A DNA stretch of 37,828 nucleotides from Brevibacillus panacihumi (GTDB lineage: Bacteria; Bacillota; Bacilli; Brevibacillales; Brevibacillaceae). Positions 16,410 to 26,033 of this stretch are shown piece after piece. A model generated the notes under the pieces. That model did no database searches. It worked only from the letters and a program-made list of their open reading frames with translations, and was not told the origin of the DNA. The position numbers and the translations under genes were made by a program. Position 1 is the stretch's first letter, and the number at the start of each line of letters is the position of its first letter. The DNA lies in NCBI RefSeq assembly GCF_003710985.1, contig NZ_RHHT01000006.1, positions 1 to 37,828 on the forward strand, in the 5' to 3' direction.

Positions 16410-19400
16410 ATGATTCGGATGATTCTCTTTTTGCTGAAACGTCGTCTCATCGTCTACCTGATCACGTTCTTGATCGTGCTGGCCGGTATGGGCTCGTTGT
16501 TCAGCTTCAATATTGAATTGGTGCCAAAATCCAATTTTCCGTGGGTAAATGTCTCTGTGAGTGGCGGGGCTTTGCCACCGGAAGAAATCGAAGAAAAAGT
16601 AACTCGAAAAATTGAGCAGGAACTCAAATCGATCAACGGAATCAAGGAATTTTCCTCTAGAACGAGTACAGGCAATACTTCTATCCAAATCATCGCTGAG
16701 GAAGGCCAGGGGGAACAGGTCAAACAGGAAGTGCAAAATGCCGTGAATCGGCTGCGAAATGACTTTCCCAAAGATGTCGATCGAGTCACTGTCAGCCAGG
16801 ACAATCTTGGCGACGATGCGCTGGTTGATTATGCCCTTGTCGGTGTTGATCCGCAAGCGCTGCTCAGCCTGGCCAAGACGACGATCAAGGATCGCATCGA
16901 AGCTGTACCAGGTGTAAAGGAAGTAGTGGTATCAGACCGCAGCTTTGAGAATAAGATCGCAGTCACTCTCTTGCCCGATCGTCTGAACGCCTATCAAACG
17001 ACACCGGCTCAAGTCATCGGCCAACTGCAGCAAACCAACTGGAAACAAGCAGTGGGGACTTTGGAAAACAGCGGTTTTGACACGGTCGTGATGATCGACC
17101 ATTCTTACAGTACCGTGCAGGAGATGAAACAGCTCGTCATCGACACACCCAAGGGAGCCGTTTCATTGGACCAGTTGGCAACGCTTGAGGATCTGCGCGG
17201 CCAAGTGAAAGATTCGGTCGCTCTTACCAATGGCGGCGTGTTCATCTATTTGTCTGTCAAACGCTCGGACGGCAGCGATTTGATCACCACGCAAGCAAAG
17301 GTGGAAGAAGTTGTAAAGGAAATCAATGCGGAAGCAAGCGGTCAGTATGAGATAAAAGTTATGGTGGAGGCAGTCTCCTATATTCAGCATGCGGTCAGCA
17401 ATTTGAGCCGTGAATTGATGGTTGGCGGCTCACTGGCGATTATCATCCTCTTCCTCTTCTTGCGCAACTGGCGCGTGACACTCGTGATCGCTACCACATT
17501 GCCGCTGTCAGCATTAATGACGTTCATTGCGATGAAAATTGGCGGCTACAACATCGACATGGTTACGTTGATCTCGCTCAGCCTGTCGGTGGGATTGATC
17601 GTGGATGCGGCAATTGTAGTGCTTGAGAGCATTTATCATTTCCGGGAAAAAGGAGAGCCGCTGTCTGAGGCGATCGTAAAAGGGACCCGTGAAGTGCTGA
17701 CGCCCGTCTTTACTTCTCAATTGACGATCATCGTCGTCTTTTTGCCACTGATGTTTGCGGATTTTGAGGACTGGTTGAAGCCGATTCTGGCGACTATTGC
17801 CTTTACCGTGACCTCCGCCATCATCGCGTCTACAGTGGCAGCCTTTTTCTTCGTCCCTGTATTCTCGGAGCGCTTTTTGCAAAAAGACAAAAAAGTCTCC
17901 CTGGAGGGAAGCGGAAAGGATCATCTCATCGTCAGATCCTTCCAGCGTCTGTTGAAATTTGCGCTGCGCCATCGGGTTAAGACAGTAATCGCTGCCGTTG
18001 CGCTTTTGGTTGCATCAGGATTTTTGATGCCGTTCATGAAAATGGGCCAGGGAATGGATGTCAATGAAAACATCGTGTTTGCGGAAATTACGATGCCAAA
18101 GGGATCTACTTTGGAAGCGACTCAACGAGCATCCATGGATGCAGAGGATCAGCTGCGCCAATTGGCGGAAGTGAAGGACGTCTTCTTTTTCGCGAATAAG
18201 AGCTCATCTGAAATATTTATTCTGCTGAAAGGAAAGAGAGAGCGAGACCGGGGCAAGGAGGAATTGACCCAAGAAATCAACGAACGCCTCAAATCAGTCT
18301 CAGGAATCGAGAATATCACGACCGCTTTCGGCGGACAGGGGACGCAAGCGCCGATCCAATTGGACATCAAAGGGGACGACATGGATCAGATGGCCGGGAT
18401 AGCCAGAGATGTCGAGGCCATGCTGGCAAGCATCGAAGGTGTGAACAACATCCGCAATGATTTAGAGGAAGGAAAAGAAAAGGTCACGTTGGTTCCCCGA
18501 CAGGAGGCCTTGGCTCGTTTTGACGTGGATCATCGCTCTTTGCTGCAGCAGATCAGCATGATGCTGGGAACGCAAGCGATTACCGTCATTTCAAAAGACG
18601 GCTTGGATGTAGACGTCGTCGCGAGAATGCCGGAGAATTGGTTGAAGCATCCGGAGCAATTGCGCCAGGTCATGGTATCCTCTAATCAGGGAGCGCAGGT
18701 TCCCTTGATCGAGCTGGTGGACATCAAGTACAGCAAATCTCCTGTCGTGATCGTCCGTGATCAGGGAGAGCGAAAGGTGACGGTCTTTGCCGAAATGCTC
18801 GGGACCGATCTCGGGACGGTAGGACGCGAGGTTGCCGCAAAAATGCCGGGGTTGGCGATTCCAGCGGGGTATCAGGTCGAAATTGCAGGGAAACTGAAGG
18901 AACAGAGCGCCAATATGACCCAAGCTCTCTTGGTTTTTGTAGGTGTACTCGCTTTGATCTACGTCATTATGGTCGCGCAGTTTAGCCGAATTTCCCAGCC
19001 CTTGATCATCCTTCTGACCATCCCGATGGCCTTGGTAGGTGTAGTCATCGGATTCGTCCTCACGCAGCGCATTTTTGGAGAGATGGCGATTATCGGAATG
19101 ATCATGCTGATCGGGATTGTCGTCTCCAACGCCATTTTGCTGATCGACCGAATCAATCTCTTGCGTGAGCGGGGTATGTCTTTGTCAGAAGCCATTGTCC
19201 AAGGAACGAAAGACAGGGTCCGGCCGGTTATCATGACCAAGCTGACAGCGATCCTCGGCATGTTTCCCATGGCGATGGCCGTGGCAGAAGGGTCCGATCT
19301 CGAGGCACCTTTGGCGACAGCGGTTATCTCTGGCTTGATATTCCATACGATGGTCACACTCATCCTGGTGCCTGTCTTGTATTCCCTATTTGAGGGGACA

Positions 19401-19484
19401 AAAGAAAAAAGACTCGCGCGCAGAGAAGCTCGAAAAGCTGCAAAACAAGCTGCTGCAGAGGCTGCCATCGGAATCAAACTATAA
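16410..19484 (+). CDS. RND family efflux transporter (AcrB/SwrC-like)
   Basis: A 1024-residue proton-driven exporter of the HAE-RND type with twelve predicted membrane helices and two large outside loops; in Gram-positives the best known relative is SwrC, which exports surfactin. The N terminus (MIRMILFLLKRRLIVYLITFLIVLAG split by charges) is the first helix, and a second copy starts near residue 505 (LKFALRHRVKTVIAAVALLVAS). Helix 4 reads GLIVDAAIVVLES, so D399 is present but the second aspartate of AcrB (D408) is alanine; helix 10 reads GIVVSNAILLID and lacks the AcrB lysine. AAAGGAG precedes the ATG. Cotranscribed with the adaptor; substrate unknown. Confidence 0.92.
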   Translation: MIRMILFLLKRRLIVYLITFLIVLAGMGSLFSFNIELVPKSNFPWVNVSVSGGALPPEEIEEKVTRKIEQELKSINGIKEFSSRTSTGNTSIQIIAEEGQGEQVKQEVQNAVNRLRNDFPKDVDRVTVSQDNLGDDALVDYALVGVDPQALLSLAKTTIKDRIEAVPGVKEVVVSDRSFENKIAVTLLPDRLNAYQTTPAQVIGQLQQTNWKQAVGTLENSGFDTVVMIDHSYSTVQEMKQLVIDTPKGAVSLDQLATLEDLRGQVKDSVALTNGGVFIYLSVKRSDGSDLITTQAKVEEVVKEINAEASGQYEIKVMVEAVSYIQHAVSNLSRELMVGGSLAIIILFLFLRNWRVTLVIATTLPLSALMTFIAMKIGGYNIDMVTLISLSLSVGLIVDAAIVVLESIYHFREKGEPLSEAIVKGTREVLTPVFTSQLTIIVVFLPLMFADFEDWLKPILATIAFTVTSAIIASTVAAFFFVPVFSERFLQKDKKVSLEGSGKDHLIVRSFQRLLKFALRHRVKTVIAAVALLVASGFLMPFMKMGQGMDVNENIVFAEITMPKGSTLEATQRASMDAEDQLRQLAEVKDVFFFANKSSSEIFILLKGKRERDRGKEELTQEINERLKSVSGIENITTAFGGQGTQAPIQLDIKGDDMDQMAGIARDVEAMLASIEGVNNIRNDLEEGKEKVTLVPRQEALARFDVDHRSLLQQISMMLGTQAITVISKDGLDVDVVARMPENWLKHPEQLRQVMVSSNQGAQVPLIELVDIKYSKSPVVIVRDQGERKVTVFAEMLGTDLGTVGREVAAKMPGLAIPAGYQVEIAGKLKEQSANMTQALLVFVGVLALIYVIMVAQFSRISQPLIILLTIPMALVGVVIGFVLTQRIFGEMAIIGMIMLIGIVVSNAILLIDRINLLRERGMSLSEAIVQGTKDRVRPVIMTKLTAILGMFPMAMAVAEGSDLEAPLATAVISGLIFHTMVTLILVPVLYSLFEGTKEKRLARREARKAAKQAAAEAAIGIKL

Positions 19485-19496
19485 AACCTAATAAAT

Positions 19497-19535
19497 GGGG
19501 AGGGGGAGTGCGTTTTCCCTTCTCTTTTTCTTTTC
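19497..19535 (+). terminator. Terminator of the efflux operon
   Basis: GGGGAGGGGGAG (19497-19508) can pair with TTTTCCCTTCTC (19513-19524) across a four-base loop using several GU pairs, followed by a T-rich tract. The wobble pairs make it weaker than the others in the window. Confidence 0.6.
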
Positions 19536-19599
19536 GTTCTTCAGAAAGTTCTGTAGAATGGAGGGAAACATGGATTCATGATGAAAAGGGGTATGGTAC

Positions 19600-20388
19600 A
19601 TGGATTTGCAATTAAAAGGAAGAACGGCGATCGTACTGGCTTCCAGCAAAGGGTTGGGCCGGGCGACAGCTCGCTGCCTGGCACAGGAGGGAGCGAATGT
19701 GACCATCTGCGGACGTGATGAGGAAGCACTCGCTTTGGTCAAAGCCGAATTGCAGCAGCTCACTGGCGAAGAGCCGCTTTCTGTCGTAGCGGACGTCACA
19801 CAGGCGAGCGACATTGCGCGCATTGTGGAAGAGACAGTCGCTCGATTTGGCGGTGTTGACATTCTGGTCAACAATTCCGGTGGACCTACTCCGGGAAATT
19901 TTGACCAACTCACGGACGAACACTGGATCAAAGCGTTTGAGCTGAATCTGCTGAGCTACGTTCGGGCGATCCGCGCCGTCCTGCCGCATATGCGGGCGAA
20001 GCAGTTCGGGCGCATTATCAACTTCACTTCTTCCTCGATCAAGCAGCCGCTGGAAAACCTGATTCTCTCCAATACCTTCCGCACAGGAGTTGTCGGTTTG
20101 GCAAAGTCCCTGTCTACAGAGCTTGGACCAGATGGCATCCTCATCAATACGATCGGTCCAGGCCGGATCGCGACAGATCGGGTCGCACAATTGGACCAGA
20201 ACCAAGCGGAACGGACCCAGATGACAGTGGAAGAAGTCCGGACCAAGGAGGAGGCGTTGATTCCGGTAGGACGCTATGGTCAGCCGGATGAATTCGCCCG
20301 CATGGTCACCTTCCTCGCCTCACCTGCCAACAGTTATGTAACGGGGCAGGCTATCCTGGTCGACGGCGGACTGGTCAAGGCATTGTAA
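19600..20388 (+). CDS. SDR-family protein lacking the usual catalytic motif
   Basis: A 262-residue short-chain dehydrogenase/reductase fold protein, annotated in relatives as a 3-oxoacyl-ACP reductase-like enzyme. The Rossmann start reads ASSKGLGR (residues 14-21) where TGxxxGIG is usual, and NNSGG is present. The expected YxxxK pair is replaced by S157 and R161 (LSNTFRTG), so a normal SDR mechanism is unlikely. The C-terminal [12 protein letters not shown] block is standard. I recall an SDR subgroup described as lacking the perfect catalytic tetrad, and this protein fits it. AAAAGGGG precedes the ATG. It is alone between the efflux terminator and yajQ. Confidence 0.85.
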   Translation: MDLQLKGRTAIVLASSKGLGRATARCLAQEGANVTICGRDEEALALVKAELQQLTGEEPLSVVADVTQASDIARIVEETVARFGGVDILVNNSGGPTPGNFDQLTDEHWIKAFELNLLSYVRAIRAVLPHMRAKQFGRIINFTSSSIKQPLENLILSNTFRTGVVGLAKSLSTELGPDGILINTIGPGRIATDRVAQLDQNQAERTQMTVEEVRTKEEALIPVGRYGQPDEFARMVTFLASPANSYVTGQAILVDGGLVKAL

Positions 20389-20428
20389 TTGTCAAAACCA
20401 CTGGTATGAACGGGAAGGAGCCAATCGC

Positions 20429-20920
20429 ATGAGCAAAGAAAATTCATTCGATATTGTTTCCAAGGTAGATTTGTCGGAAGTGACCAATGCGATCCATACG
20501 GCACTCAAAGAGATCGAGAATCGCTTTGATTTCAAAGGGAGCAAAAGCAGCATCTCCCTGGAGAAGGAAGAGATCGTGCTGGTCTCAGACGATGAGTTCA
20601 AACTGGGGCAGGTAAAGGACATCCTGATCGGCAAACTGGTGAAGCGCGATGTCCCGATCAAAAACCTGGACTACGGAAAAATCGAGCCTGCGGCAGGGGG
20701 GACTGTGCGTCAACGCGTCAAGCTGGTGCAGGGCATTGACAAGGAAAATGCGAAACGGATTACCACGATCATCAAGGATGCTGGTCTGAAAGTGAAAACC
20801 CAGATCCAGGATGACCAGCTTCGCGTCACGGGCAAGAGCAGGGATGAGCTGCAGATGATCATTGCGGCAATCCGCAAGGCTGACCTGCCGCTTGACGTCC
20901 AATTCATCAATTACCGTTAA
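20429..20920 (+). CDS. yajQ: YajQ family nucleotide-binding protein
   Basis: The 163-residue protein has the complete YajQ family pattern: [17 protein letters not shown] at the N terminus, [13 protein letters not shown], then [18 protein letters not shown] and the end [10 protein letters not shown]. It folds as two ferredoxin-like domains. YajQ proteins bind nucleotides, and some bind cyclic di-GMP and act as regulators (shown in Xanthomonas); the role in Firmicutes is less clear. GGGAAGGAG precedes the ATG. It follows the SDR gene by 40 bases and may be cotranscribed. Confidence 0.95.
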   Translation: MSKENSFDIVSKVDLSEVTNAIHTALKEIENRFDFKGSKSSISLEKEEIVLVSDDEFKLGQVKDILIGKLVKRDVPIKNLDYGKIEPAAGGTVRQRVKLVQGIDKENAKRITTIIKDAGLKVKTQIQDDQLRVTGKSRDELQMIIAAIRKADLPLDVQFINYR

Positions 20921-21010
20921 AACCGAAAAAACTTTTACTTCTAACCTCTCTTCTTTTCGCGTATGCATGTACAAAGAAGTGACAAGCACTGTGAAAGGGA
21001 GAGTAGAGAC

Positions 21011-21484
21011 ATGAAGGTCTTTATTATCAGTATGCGCAACCTCATTCTGGGCGGCATCGTTTTCCTGATTGTCCTGGTAGCAGGGATCATGCTGCTGGTG
21101 AAGGATCCATTGAACGTGTCTGACTCCTACCGTCCTGGGGGAGAAAGCGTCCCTGCCTCTGCCGCGCCGGTGAACAAACCCGTCGGTACAGAAAAGCCAT
21201 CCTTGAATCTGGACATTCAGGTGGATGGTACGACGGCAGAAGTATCGCTGCTGACGCAGAACTTTGAATTTGTCGAAGAAAACGGCGACATGAGCTTGGA
21301 TCCGGTATACGGAGAAGGCCACGCGCATCTCTACTTGAATGGAGAAGCGAAGGGCATGATCTATCAGCCAGAGTTTCTGCTGAAGAAATTGCCAAAAGGC
21401 GAGCATGAGTTGCGCGTAGAGCTGAACTACAGCAATCATCTCCCTTACAAGGTAGAGGCAGTCAAAAAATTCGTCGTGAAGTAA
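21011..21484 (+). CDS. Membrane-anchored extracytoplasmic protein, unknown function
   Basis: I do not recognise this 157-residue protein with confidence. Residues 10-32 (NLILGGIVFLIVLVAGIML, ending LLVKDP) form a single membrane helix, followed by a low-complexity linker rich in P, S and A. A beta-rich domain of about 100 residues ends the protein, with GHAHLYLNGE and LPKGEHELRVEL, the pattern of small Ig-like domains that hold an H-x-H pair. The domain should face outside. The ATG at 21011 has GGGAGAG upstream; the longer frame from 20963 lacks a ribosome site. A terminator follows directly. Confidence 0.75.
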   Translation: MKVFIISMRNLILGGIVFLIVLVAGIMLLVKDPLNVSDSYRPGGESVPASAAPVNKPVGTEKPSLNLDIQVDGTTAEVSLLTQNFEFVEENGDMSLDPVYGEGHAHLYLNGEAKGMIYQPEFLLKKLPKGEHELRVELNYSNHLPYKVEAVKKFVVK

Positions 21485-21489
21485 GAGGC

Positions 21490-21523
21490 AAGCGTTCCGA
21501 TCGGGGGACGCTTTTCTTTTTTT
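21490..21523 (+). terminator. Rho-independent terminator
   Basis: AAGCGTTCC (21490-21498) pairs with GGGACGCTT (21505-21513, two GU pairs), followed by TTCTTTTTTT. Confidence 0.85.
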
Positions 21524-21588
21524 GCTGTAGAAGGAATATATTGGAGGAAGGAAGAAATTCTACTCGAAAAATGAGTGGGGGTGTCTGC

Positions 21589-23247
21589 ATGCTTCGTAGC
21601 ATTACAATCGGCGATTTGCTAGATGAGACAGCAGGAAGTTACCCGCAAAAAGAAGCTTTGGTCTGCCAGGAACGAGGTCTGCGCTATTCCTTCGAGGAAT
21701 TTCGGGAGTTGTGCAATCAGGTGGCGAGAGGGCTGATGTCGCTTGGCATCCAGAAAGGGGAGCACGTAGCGATCTGGGCGACCAATGTGCCCGAATGGGT
21801 GATCAGTCAATTTGCGACCGCCAAAATGGGGGCTGTTTTGGTGACGGTCAATACGAGCTATCGGACGCATGAGCTGGAGTACCTCCTTCGACAATCCGAG
21901 TCGACGACGCTTTTGCTTATCGATGGCTACCGGGACGCCAGTTATTTACAGATGATTCAGGAAATTTGTCCCGAGCTTGCCACGAGTAAGCCGGGGGAAC
22001 TCGTCTCCGCACGTCTGCCTCATTTGAAAAATGTCATATATTTGGGAGAAGAGCGTCAGCCGGGGATGTTCCTCTGGCAGGATTTGTTGGAGCGGTCGGC
22101 CTCGATAGACGAGGAGGCTCTGTTACAAAGACAGCAATCGCTTGGTCCGGATGATGTAATCAATATGCAGTACACGTCTGGCACCACGGGCTTCCCCAAA
22201 GGGGTTATGCTTTCCCATTACAACATCGTCAACAATGCGATCAAAGTCGCCGAATGCCAGGGGTTGGGTCTGGAGGATCGGGTGTGCATCCCGGTGCCTT
22301 TCTTCCACTGCTTCGGCTGTGTGATGGGCACGCTGGCATGCGTTGCTACAGGGGCTACGATGGTTCCGGTCATTTCTTTTGATCCCGGACTGGTCCTTTC
22401 CGTGGTGGAAAACGAGCGCTGCACGGCCTTGTACGGTGTTCCCACGATGTTTATCGCGGAATTGAATCACCCGTCATTCGCTACTCGAGACCTAAGCTCT
22501 CTGAGAACGGGCATCATGGCTGGTTCGCCATGTCCGATGGAAGTGATGAAGAATGTCATCGAGAAAATGGGCATCCGGGATATTACGATCGCCTATGGGC
22601 AGACCGAATCCTCTCCCGTTTTTACCCAAACCCGGCCAGAAGATACGATCGAACGCAGGGTGTCTACTGTAGGACGCGCACATGAAGGGGTGGAGGTAAA
22701 AATCATAGATCCGGCTACTGGAGAGACGGTTCCACCCAATGTGCAGGGGGAACTATGTACGCGCGGGTATCTGGTGATGAAGGGCTATTACAATATGCCG
22801 GAGCAGACGAGGATGGTCATTGACGAACAAGGCTGGCTGCATACCGGGGATCTTGCGACAGTGGATGAAGATGGCTACTACCGGATTACCGGACGTCTCA
22901 AAGACATGATCATTCGCGGCGGGGAAAATATTTACCCGCGTGAGATCGAGGAGTTCCTCTACTCGCATCCCAAAATCCTCGACGTACAGGTCGTCGGAGT
23001 GCCGGACAGCACCTATGGGGAACAGGTCTTGGCCTGCATCCGCGTCAAACCGGAAGAGACGTTGACAGCAGAAGAAGTCAAGGCGTATTGTGACGGGAAG
23101 ATCGCACGCTTTAAAATTCCGCATTACATTCAATTCGTCGAGGATTATCCGATGACGGCTTCAGGCAAAATCCAAAAGTTCAAGCTGCGTGAACAAGCGA
23201 TCCAGGCCTTCGGGTTGGCATCCAGTACTGAGCCCAGCACTGCTTGA
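21589..23247 (+). CDS. Acyl-CoA synthetase (AMP-forming)
   Basis: This 552-residue adenylate-forming enzyme activates a fatty or other carboxylic acid to its CoA thioester through an acyl-AMP intermediate. The ATP-binding P-loop motif is YTSGTTGFPKGV, the A5-type motif is AYGQTESSPVF, the hinge motif is TGRLKDMIIRGGENIYP and the C-terminal catalytic lysine lies in TASGKIQKFK. The start at 21589 follows GGGGGTG; frames from 21541 and 21571 are open but have poorly placed ribosome sites. Similar enzymes such as YngI of B. subtilis act on medium or long chains, but chain length cannot be read here. It stands alone, without beta-oxidation genes nearby. Confidence 0.92.
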   Translation: MLRSITIGDLLDETAGSYPQKEALVCQERGLRYSFEEFRELCNQVARGLMSLGIQKGEHVAIWATNVPEWVISQFATAKMGAVLVTVNTSYRTHELEYLLRQSESTTLLLIDGYRDASYLQMIQEICPELATSKPGELVSARLPHLKNVIYLGEERQPGMFLWQDLLERSASIDEEALLQRQQSLGPDDVINMQYTSGTTGFPKGVMLSHYNIVNNAIKVAECQGLGLEDRVCIPVPFFHCFGCVMGTLACVATGATMVPVISFDPGLVLSVVENERCTALYGVPTMFIAELNHPSFATRDLSSLRTGIMAGSPCPMEVMKNVIEKMGIRDITIAYGQTESSPVFTQTRPEDTIERRVSTVGRAHEGVEVKIIDPATGETVPPNVQGELCTRGYLVMKGYYNMPEQTRMVIDEQGWLHTGDLATVDEDGYYRITGRLKDMIIRGGENIYPREIEEFLYSHPKILDVQVVGVPDSTYGEQVLACIRVKPEETLTAEEVKAYCDGKIARFKIPHYIQFVEDYPMTASGKIQKFKLREQAIQAFGLASSTEPSTA

Positions 23248-23262
23248 TCGCGGAGAGGGCAC

Positions 23263-23291
23263 TTTACAATCTCGCTTTCCTCTACTATGAT
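23263..23291 (+). promoter_or_regulatory. Sigma-A promoter of the GNAT gene
   Basis: TTTACA (23263-23268), a 17-base spacer and TATGAT (23286-23291) lie 33 bases before the start codon. Confidence 0.65.
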
Positions 23292-23323
23292 GGTGGGAAA
23301 AGTAGGAAGAGGGGCAACTAGAG

Positions 23324-23833
23324 ATGCAGATTCGCTTGTTGACACCAGATGATGCGAAAGCCTTGGCTGCGATTCGCCTGGAGGCACTGGAGCAGGAGCC
23401 CTATGCTTTTGGAGCCAGTCTGGAAGAAGAGAAAAAACGCAGCTTGGAAGAATGGCAGGCGAGACTTGCAGAATCCAATCGTGAGGAGAGCGGGTACTTC
23501 GGGGCCTTTGATGCTGGTGAGATGATCGGCTTGATCGGTTACTTTCGACACAAGGGTGCCAAGGTAAGGCATAAAGCATCCATTGTTTCTATGTATGTGA
23601 AAAAAGCACATCGCGGGACGGGCGTGGCGGGGCAATTGATGCAAGCTGCCCTATCGCATCTGCAAGCATTCGGCGACATCGATCAGGTCCAGTTGGCAGT
23701 CGTAACTGCCAACGAAGCAGCGAAGCGATTTTACGAGAAAATGGGCTTTGTAACGTATGGCTTGGAGAAGAGGGCGCTGAGGATTGGAGATATCTACGTC
23801 GACGAGGCCCACATGTACAAAATGTTCGAGTAG
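23324..23833 (+). CDS. GNAT family N-acetyltransferase
   Basis: A 169-residue acetyl-CoA-dependent acetyltransferase. The N terminus MQIRLLTPDDAKALAAIRLEAL is typical; the acetyl-CoA pyrophosphate-binding motif is HRGTGVAGQLM with preceding SMYVKKAH, and the fold closes with NEAAKRFYEKMGF. The substrate is unknown; close relatives are annotated only as general GNAT proteins. AGAGGGG lies before the ATG, and it has its own promoter and a bidirectional terminator shared with leuD. Confidence 0.9.
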   Translation: MQIRLLTPDDAKALAAIRLEALEQEPYAFGASLEEEKKRSLEEWQARLAESNREESGYFGAFDAGEMIGLIGYFRHKGAKVRHKASIVSMYVKKAHRGTGVAGQLMQAALSHLQAFGDIDQVQLAVVTANEAAKRFYEKMGFVTYGLEKRALRIGDIYVDEAHMYKMFE

Positions 23834-23842
23834 GAAAGAGCG

Positions 23843-23884
23843 AAAAAAAGCGAAGGCATGCAAGCAGCAATGCCTTCGCCTTTT
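23843..23884. terminator. Bidirectional terminator between GNAT gene and leuD
   Basis: GCGAAGGCAT (23850-23859) pairs perfectly with ATGCCTTCGC (23870-23879). Four T bases follow on the plus side and seven A bases precede it, so it can end transcripts from both converging genes. Confidence 0.9.
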
Positions 23885-23904
23885 CACGTGATTCGCAGAT
23901 TATT

Positions 23905-24489
23905 TTAGCGGCGAGCCTCGTAAGCGGCAATCTTGTCTTCGTATTGAAGGGTGATGCCAATGTCATCAAGACCATTGAGCAGGCAATAACGGCGGTACGC
24001 ATCCACTTCAAACGGATAGGAGAGGCCATCGTTGTCCTTGACCACTTGCTCCTGCAGATCGATGGTCAATTGATAGTTTTCCTTTCCTTGTGCGCGTTTG
24101 AACAGTTCATCTACTTGCTCTTCGCTGAGCTTGATCGGCAGAATGCCGTTTTTAAAGCAGTTGTTGTAAAAAATGTCGGCAAACGACGGTGCGATGATCG
24201 CGCGGAAGCCGTAGTCGAGCAGGGCCCATGGCGCGTGCTCGCGGGAGGAGCCGCAGCCGAAGTTGTTGCGAGCCAGCAGTACGGTAGCATCCTTGTACGC
24301 AGGCGTGTTCAAAATGAAGGAGTCGATCGGGCTGCCGTCAACCTCAAAGCGCCACTCGTAAAAGAGGAATTGGCCAAAGCCGCTGCGCTCAATCCGTTTC
24401 AAAAACTGTTTGGGGATGATAGCGTCTGTATCTACGTTTACACGGTCGAGTGGGGCTGCCACTCCGGTGTGGATGACAAATGGATTCAT
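23905..24489 (-). CDS. leuD: 3-isopropylmalate dehydratase small subunit
   Basis: LeuD is the swivelling small subunit of isopropylmalate isomerase, which converts 2- to 3-isopropylmalate in leucine biosynthesis. At 194 residues it has the normal length and shows [17 protein letters not shown] near the N terminus and the substrate-recognition stretch [16 protein letters not shown]. Its ATG overlaps the end of leuC by four bases, so the two are translationally coupled in one minus-strand unit. Confidence 0.97.
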   Translation of the reverse strand: MNPFVIHTGVAAPLDRVNVDTDAIIPKQFLKRIERSGFGQFLFYEWRFEVDGSPIDSFILNTPAYKDATVLLARNNFGCGSSREHAPWALLDYGFRAIIAPSFADIFYNNCFKNGILPIKLSEEQVDELFKRAQGKENYQLTIDLQEQVVKDNDGLSYPFEVDAYRRYCLLNGLDDIGITLQYEDKIAAYEARR

Positions 24490-25919
24490 TGGAATACCTC
24501 CTTGCTAGCGTTCTCGCGTTTCCATTCACGTACATCGACGAAATGTCCAGCGATTGCTGCCGCCGCTGCCATTTCCGGGCTGACCAAGTGCGTACGTCCT
24601 CCGCGTCCTTGACGTCCTTCAAAGTTGCGGTTGGAAGTGGACGCGCAACGCTCGCCTTCGGACAAGATGTCTGGGTTCATCGCGAGACACATGGAGCATC
24701 CCGATTCGCGCCAGTCAAAGCCGGCTTCCTGGAAGATGAGATGCAAGCCTTCCTGTTCCGCCATCTGTTTTACCAATTGAGAGCCAGGAACGACCATTGC
24801 ATGGACAGAAGGGGCGACCTTGCGTCCTTTGGCAACTTCCGCCGCTTTTCTCAGGTCTTCGATTCGGCCGTTGGTACAGGAGCCGATGAAGACGCGGTCG
24901 ATTTTGATTTCGCTCATTGGCGTGCCTGGAGTCAGACCCATGTAGGCGAGAGCGTCTTGGGCAGCCTTGCGTTGGTTAGCTGTTTCAAAGGATTCCGGGG
25001 CTGGAACGGTTTTGGTGATGTCCGTACCCATCCCTGGGCTGGTTCCCCAGGTTACTTGTGGAGCAATCTCGGAAGCGTCGATTTCGACGACTGTATCATA
25101 AACAGCCCCTTCATCTGTAACAAGCTGCTTCCATGCTTCAACTGCAGCGAGGAAATCTTCGCCTTGCGGAGCATAGCGTTTGCCTTTCAAATAGTCGAAG
25201 GTGGTTTGGTCCGGTGCGATCAGACCTGCGCGGGCACCGCCCTCAATCGTCATGTTGCAGACTGTCATCCGCTCCTCCATGGTGAGCTTGCGGATGGCTT
25301 CACCTGTATACTCGATGACATATCCAGTAGCGAAGTCAGTTCCGTATTTTGCGATGATCGCCAAAATTAAGTCTTTTGCGCTAACGCCAAAAGGCAAGTC
25401 GCCATTTACGCGCACTTCCATCGTTTTGGGTTTGGATTGCTGCAGGCATTGGGTAGCCAGTACATGCTCGACTTCACTCGTACCGATACCAAAGGCGAGG
25501 GCTCCAAATGCGCCATGCGTAGAGGTGTGGCTGTCGCCGCATACAATCGTCTTGCCAGGCGTGGTCAATCCCAATTCAGGTCCGATGACGTGAACGATCC
25601 CTTGATCCGGGCTGTTCAAATCCGCGAGGGTGATGCCGAATTCTTCGCAGTTTTGCGTAAGTGTCTCCATTTGTTGACGGGAGATCGGGTCTTTCACATT
25701 GAAGCGGTCTGCGGTTGGAACGTTGTGGTCCATTGTGGCGAAGGTCAGGTCAGGGCGGCGCACTTTGCGGCCGGCGAGACGAAGGCCTTCAAAAGCTTGT
25801 GGCGAGGTTACTTCATGAACCAGGTGCAGGTCAATGTACAAAAGGCTTGGTTTGCCTGCCTCTTCGTGGATGACATGATTTTGCCAAATTTTTTCAAACA
25901 TCGTGCGGGGTTTCATCAT
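24486..25919 (-). CDS. leuC: 3-isopropylmalate dehydratase large subunit
   Basis: LeuC carries the 4Fe-4S cluster and active site of isopropylmalate isomerase and works with LeuD. The cluster cysteines are visible in FIGSCTNGR and in [33 protein letters not shown] is the aconitase-family signature. At 477 residues it is full length. The start at 25919 follows GAAGGAGG; a second ATG is the next codon. Only leuC and leuD are present, with no ilv or leuAB genes and no T-box leader, and a LysR-family gene diverges from its promoter, suggesting separate control. A 296-codon plus-strand frame inside it is a shadow. Confidence 0.97.
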   Translation of the reverse strand: MMKPRTMFEKIWQNHVIHEEAGKPSLLYIDLHLVHEVTSPQAFEGLRLAGRKVRRPDLTFATMDHNVPTADRFNVKDPISRQQMETLTQNCEEFGITLADLNSPDQGIVHVIGPELGLTTPGKTIVCGDSHTSTHGAFGALAFGIGTSEVEHVLATQCLQQSKPKTMEVRVNGDLPFGVSAKDLILAIIAKYGTDFATGYVIEYTGEAIRKLTMEERMTVCNMTIEGGARAGLIAPDQTTFDYLKGKRYAPQGEDFLAAVEAWKQLVTDEGAVYDTVVEIDASEIAPQVTWGTSPGMGTDITKTVPAPESFETANQRKAAQDALAYMGLTPGTPMSEIKIDRVFIGSCTNGRIEDLRKAAEVAKGRKVAPSVHAMVVPGSQLVKQMAEQEGLHLIFQEAGFDWRESGCSMCLAMNPDILSEGERCASTSNRNFEGRQGRGGRTHLVSPEMAAAAAIAGHFVDVREWKRENASKEVFQ

Positions 25920-25955
25920 TCTTTTTCCTCCTTCGTGCGAAAAACTCTTATCAAG

Positions 25956-25984
25956 GTTGTATCATGGCAATGAAAATAGATCAA
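25956..25984 (-). promoter_or_regulatory. Candidate leuCD promoter
   Basis: Read on the minus strand, TTGATC (25984-25979), a 17-base spacer and TACAAC (25961-25956) form a modest sigma-A promoter. It lies back to back with the TATAAT of the divergent LysR gene, leaving room for a shared operator. Confidence 0.4.
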
Positions 25985-25993
25985 AGATATAAT
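25965..25993 (+). promoter_or_regulatory. Candidate promoter of the LysR gene
   Basis: A perfect TATAAT at 25988-25993 is preceded at 17 bases by a poor -35 (TGGCAA, 25965-25970), which overlaps the leuCD promoter region. Weak -35 boxes are common in autoregulated LysR genes. Confidence 0.45.
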
Positions 25994-26033
25994 AATTATG
26001 AGATGGATAGCTTTTGCCTATCAGGAGGTTTTT

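Noticed and set aside
24480..25370. 296-codon plus-strand frame within leuC
   Set aside because: It is antisense to LeuC, whose iron-sulfur motifs are clear.
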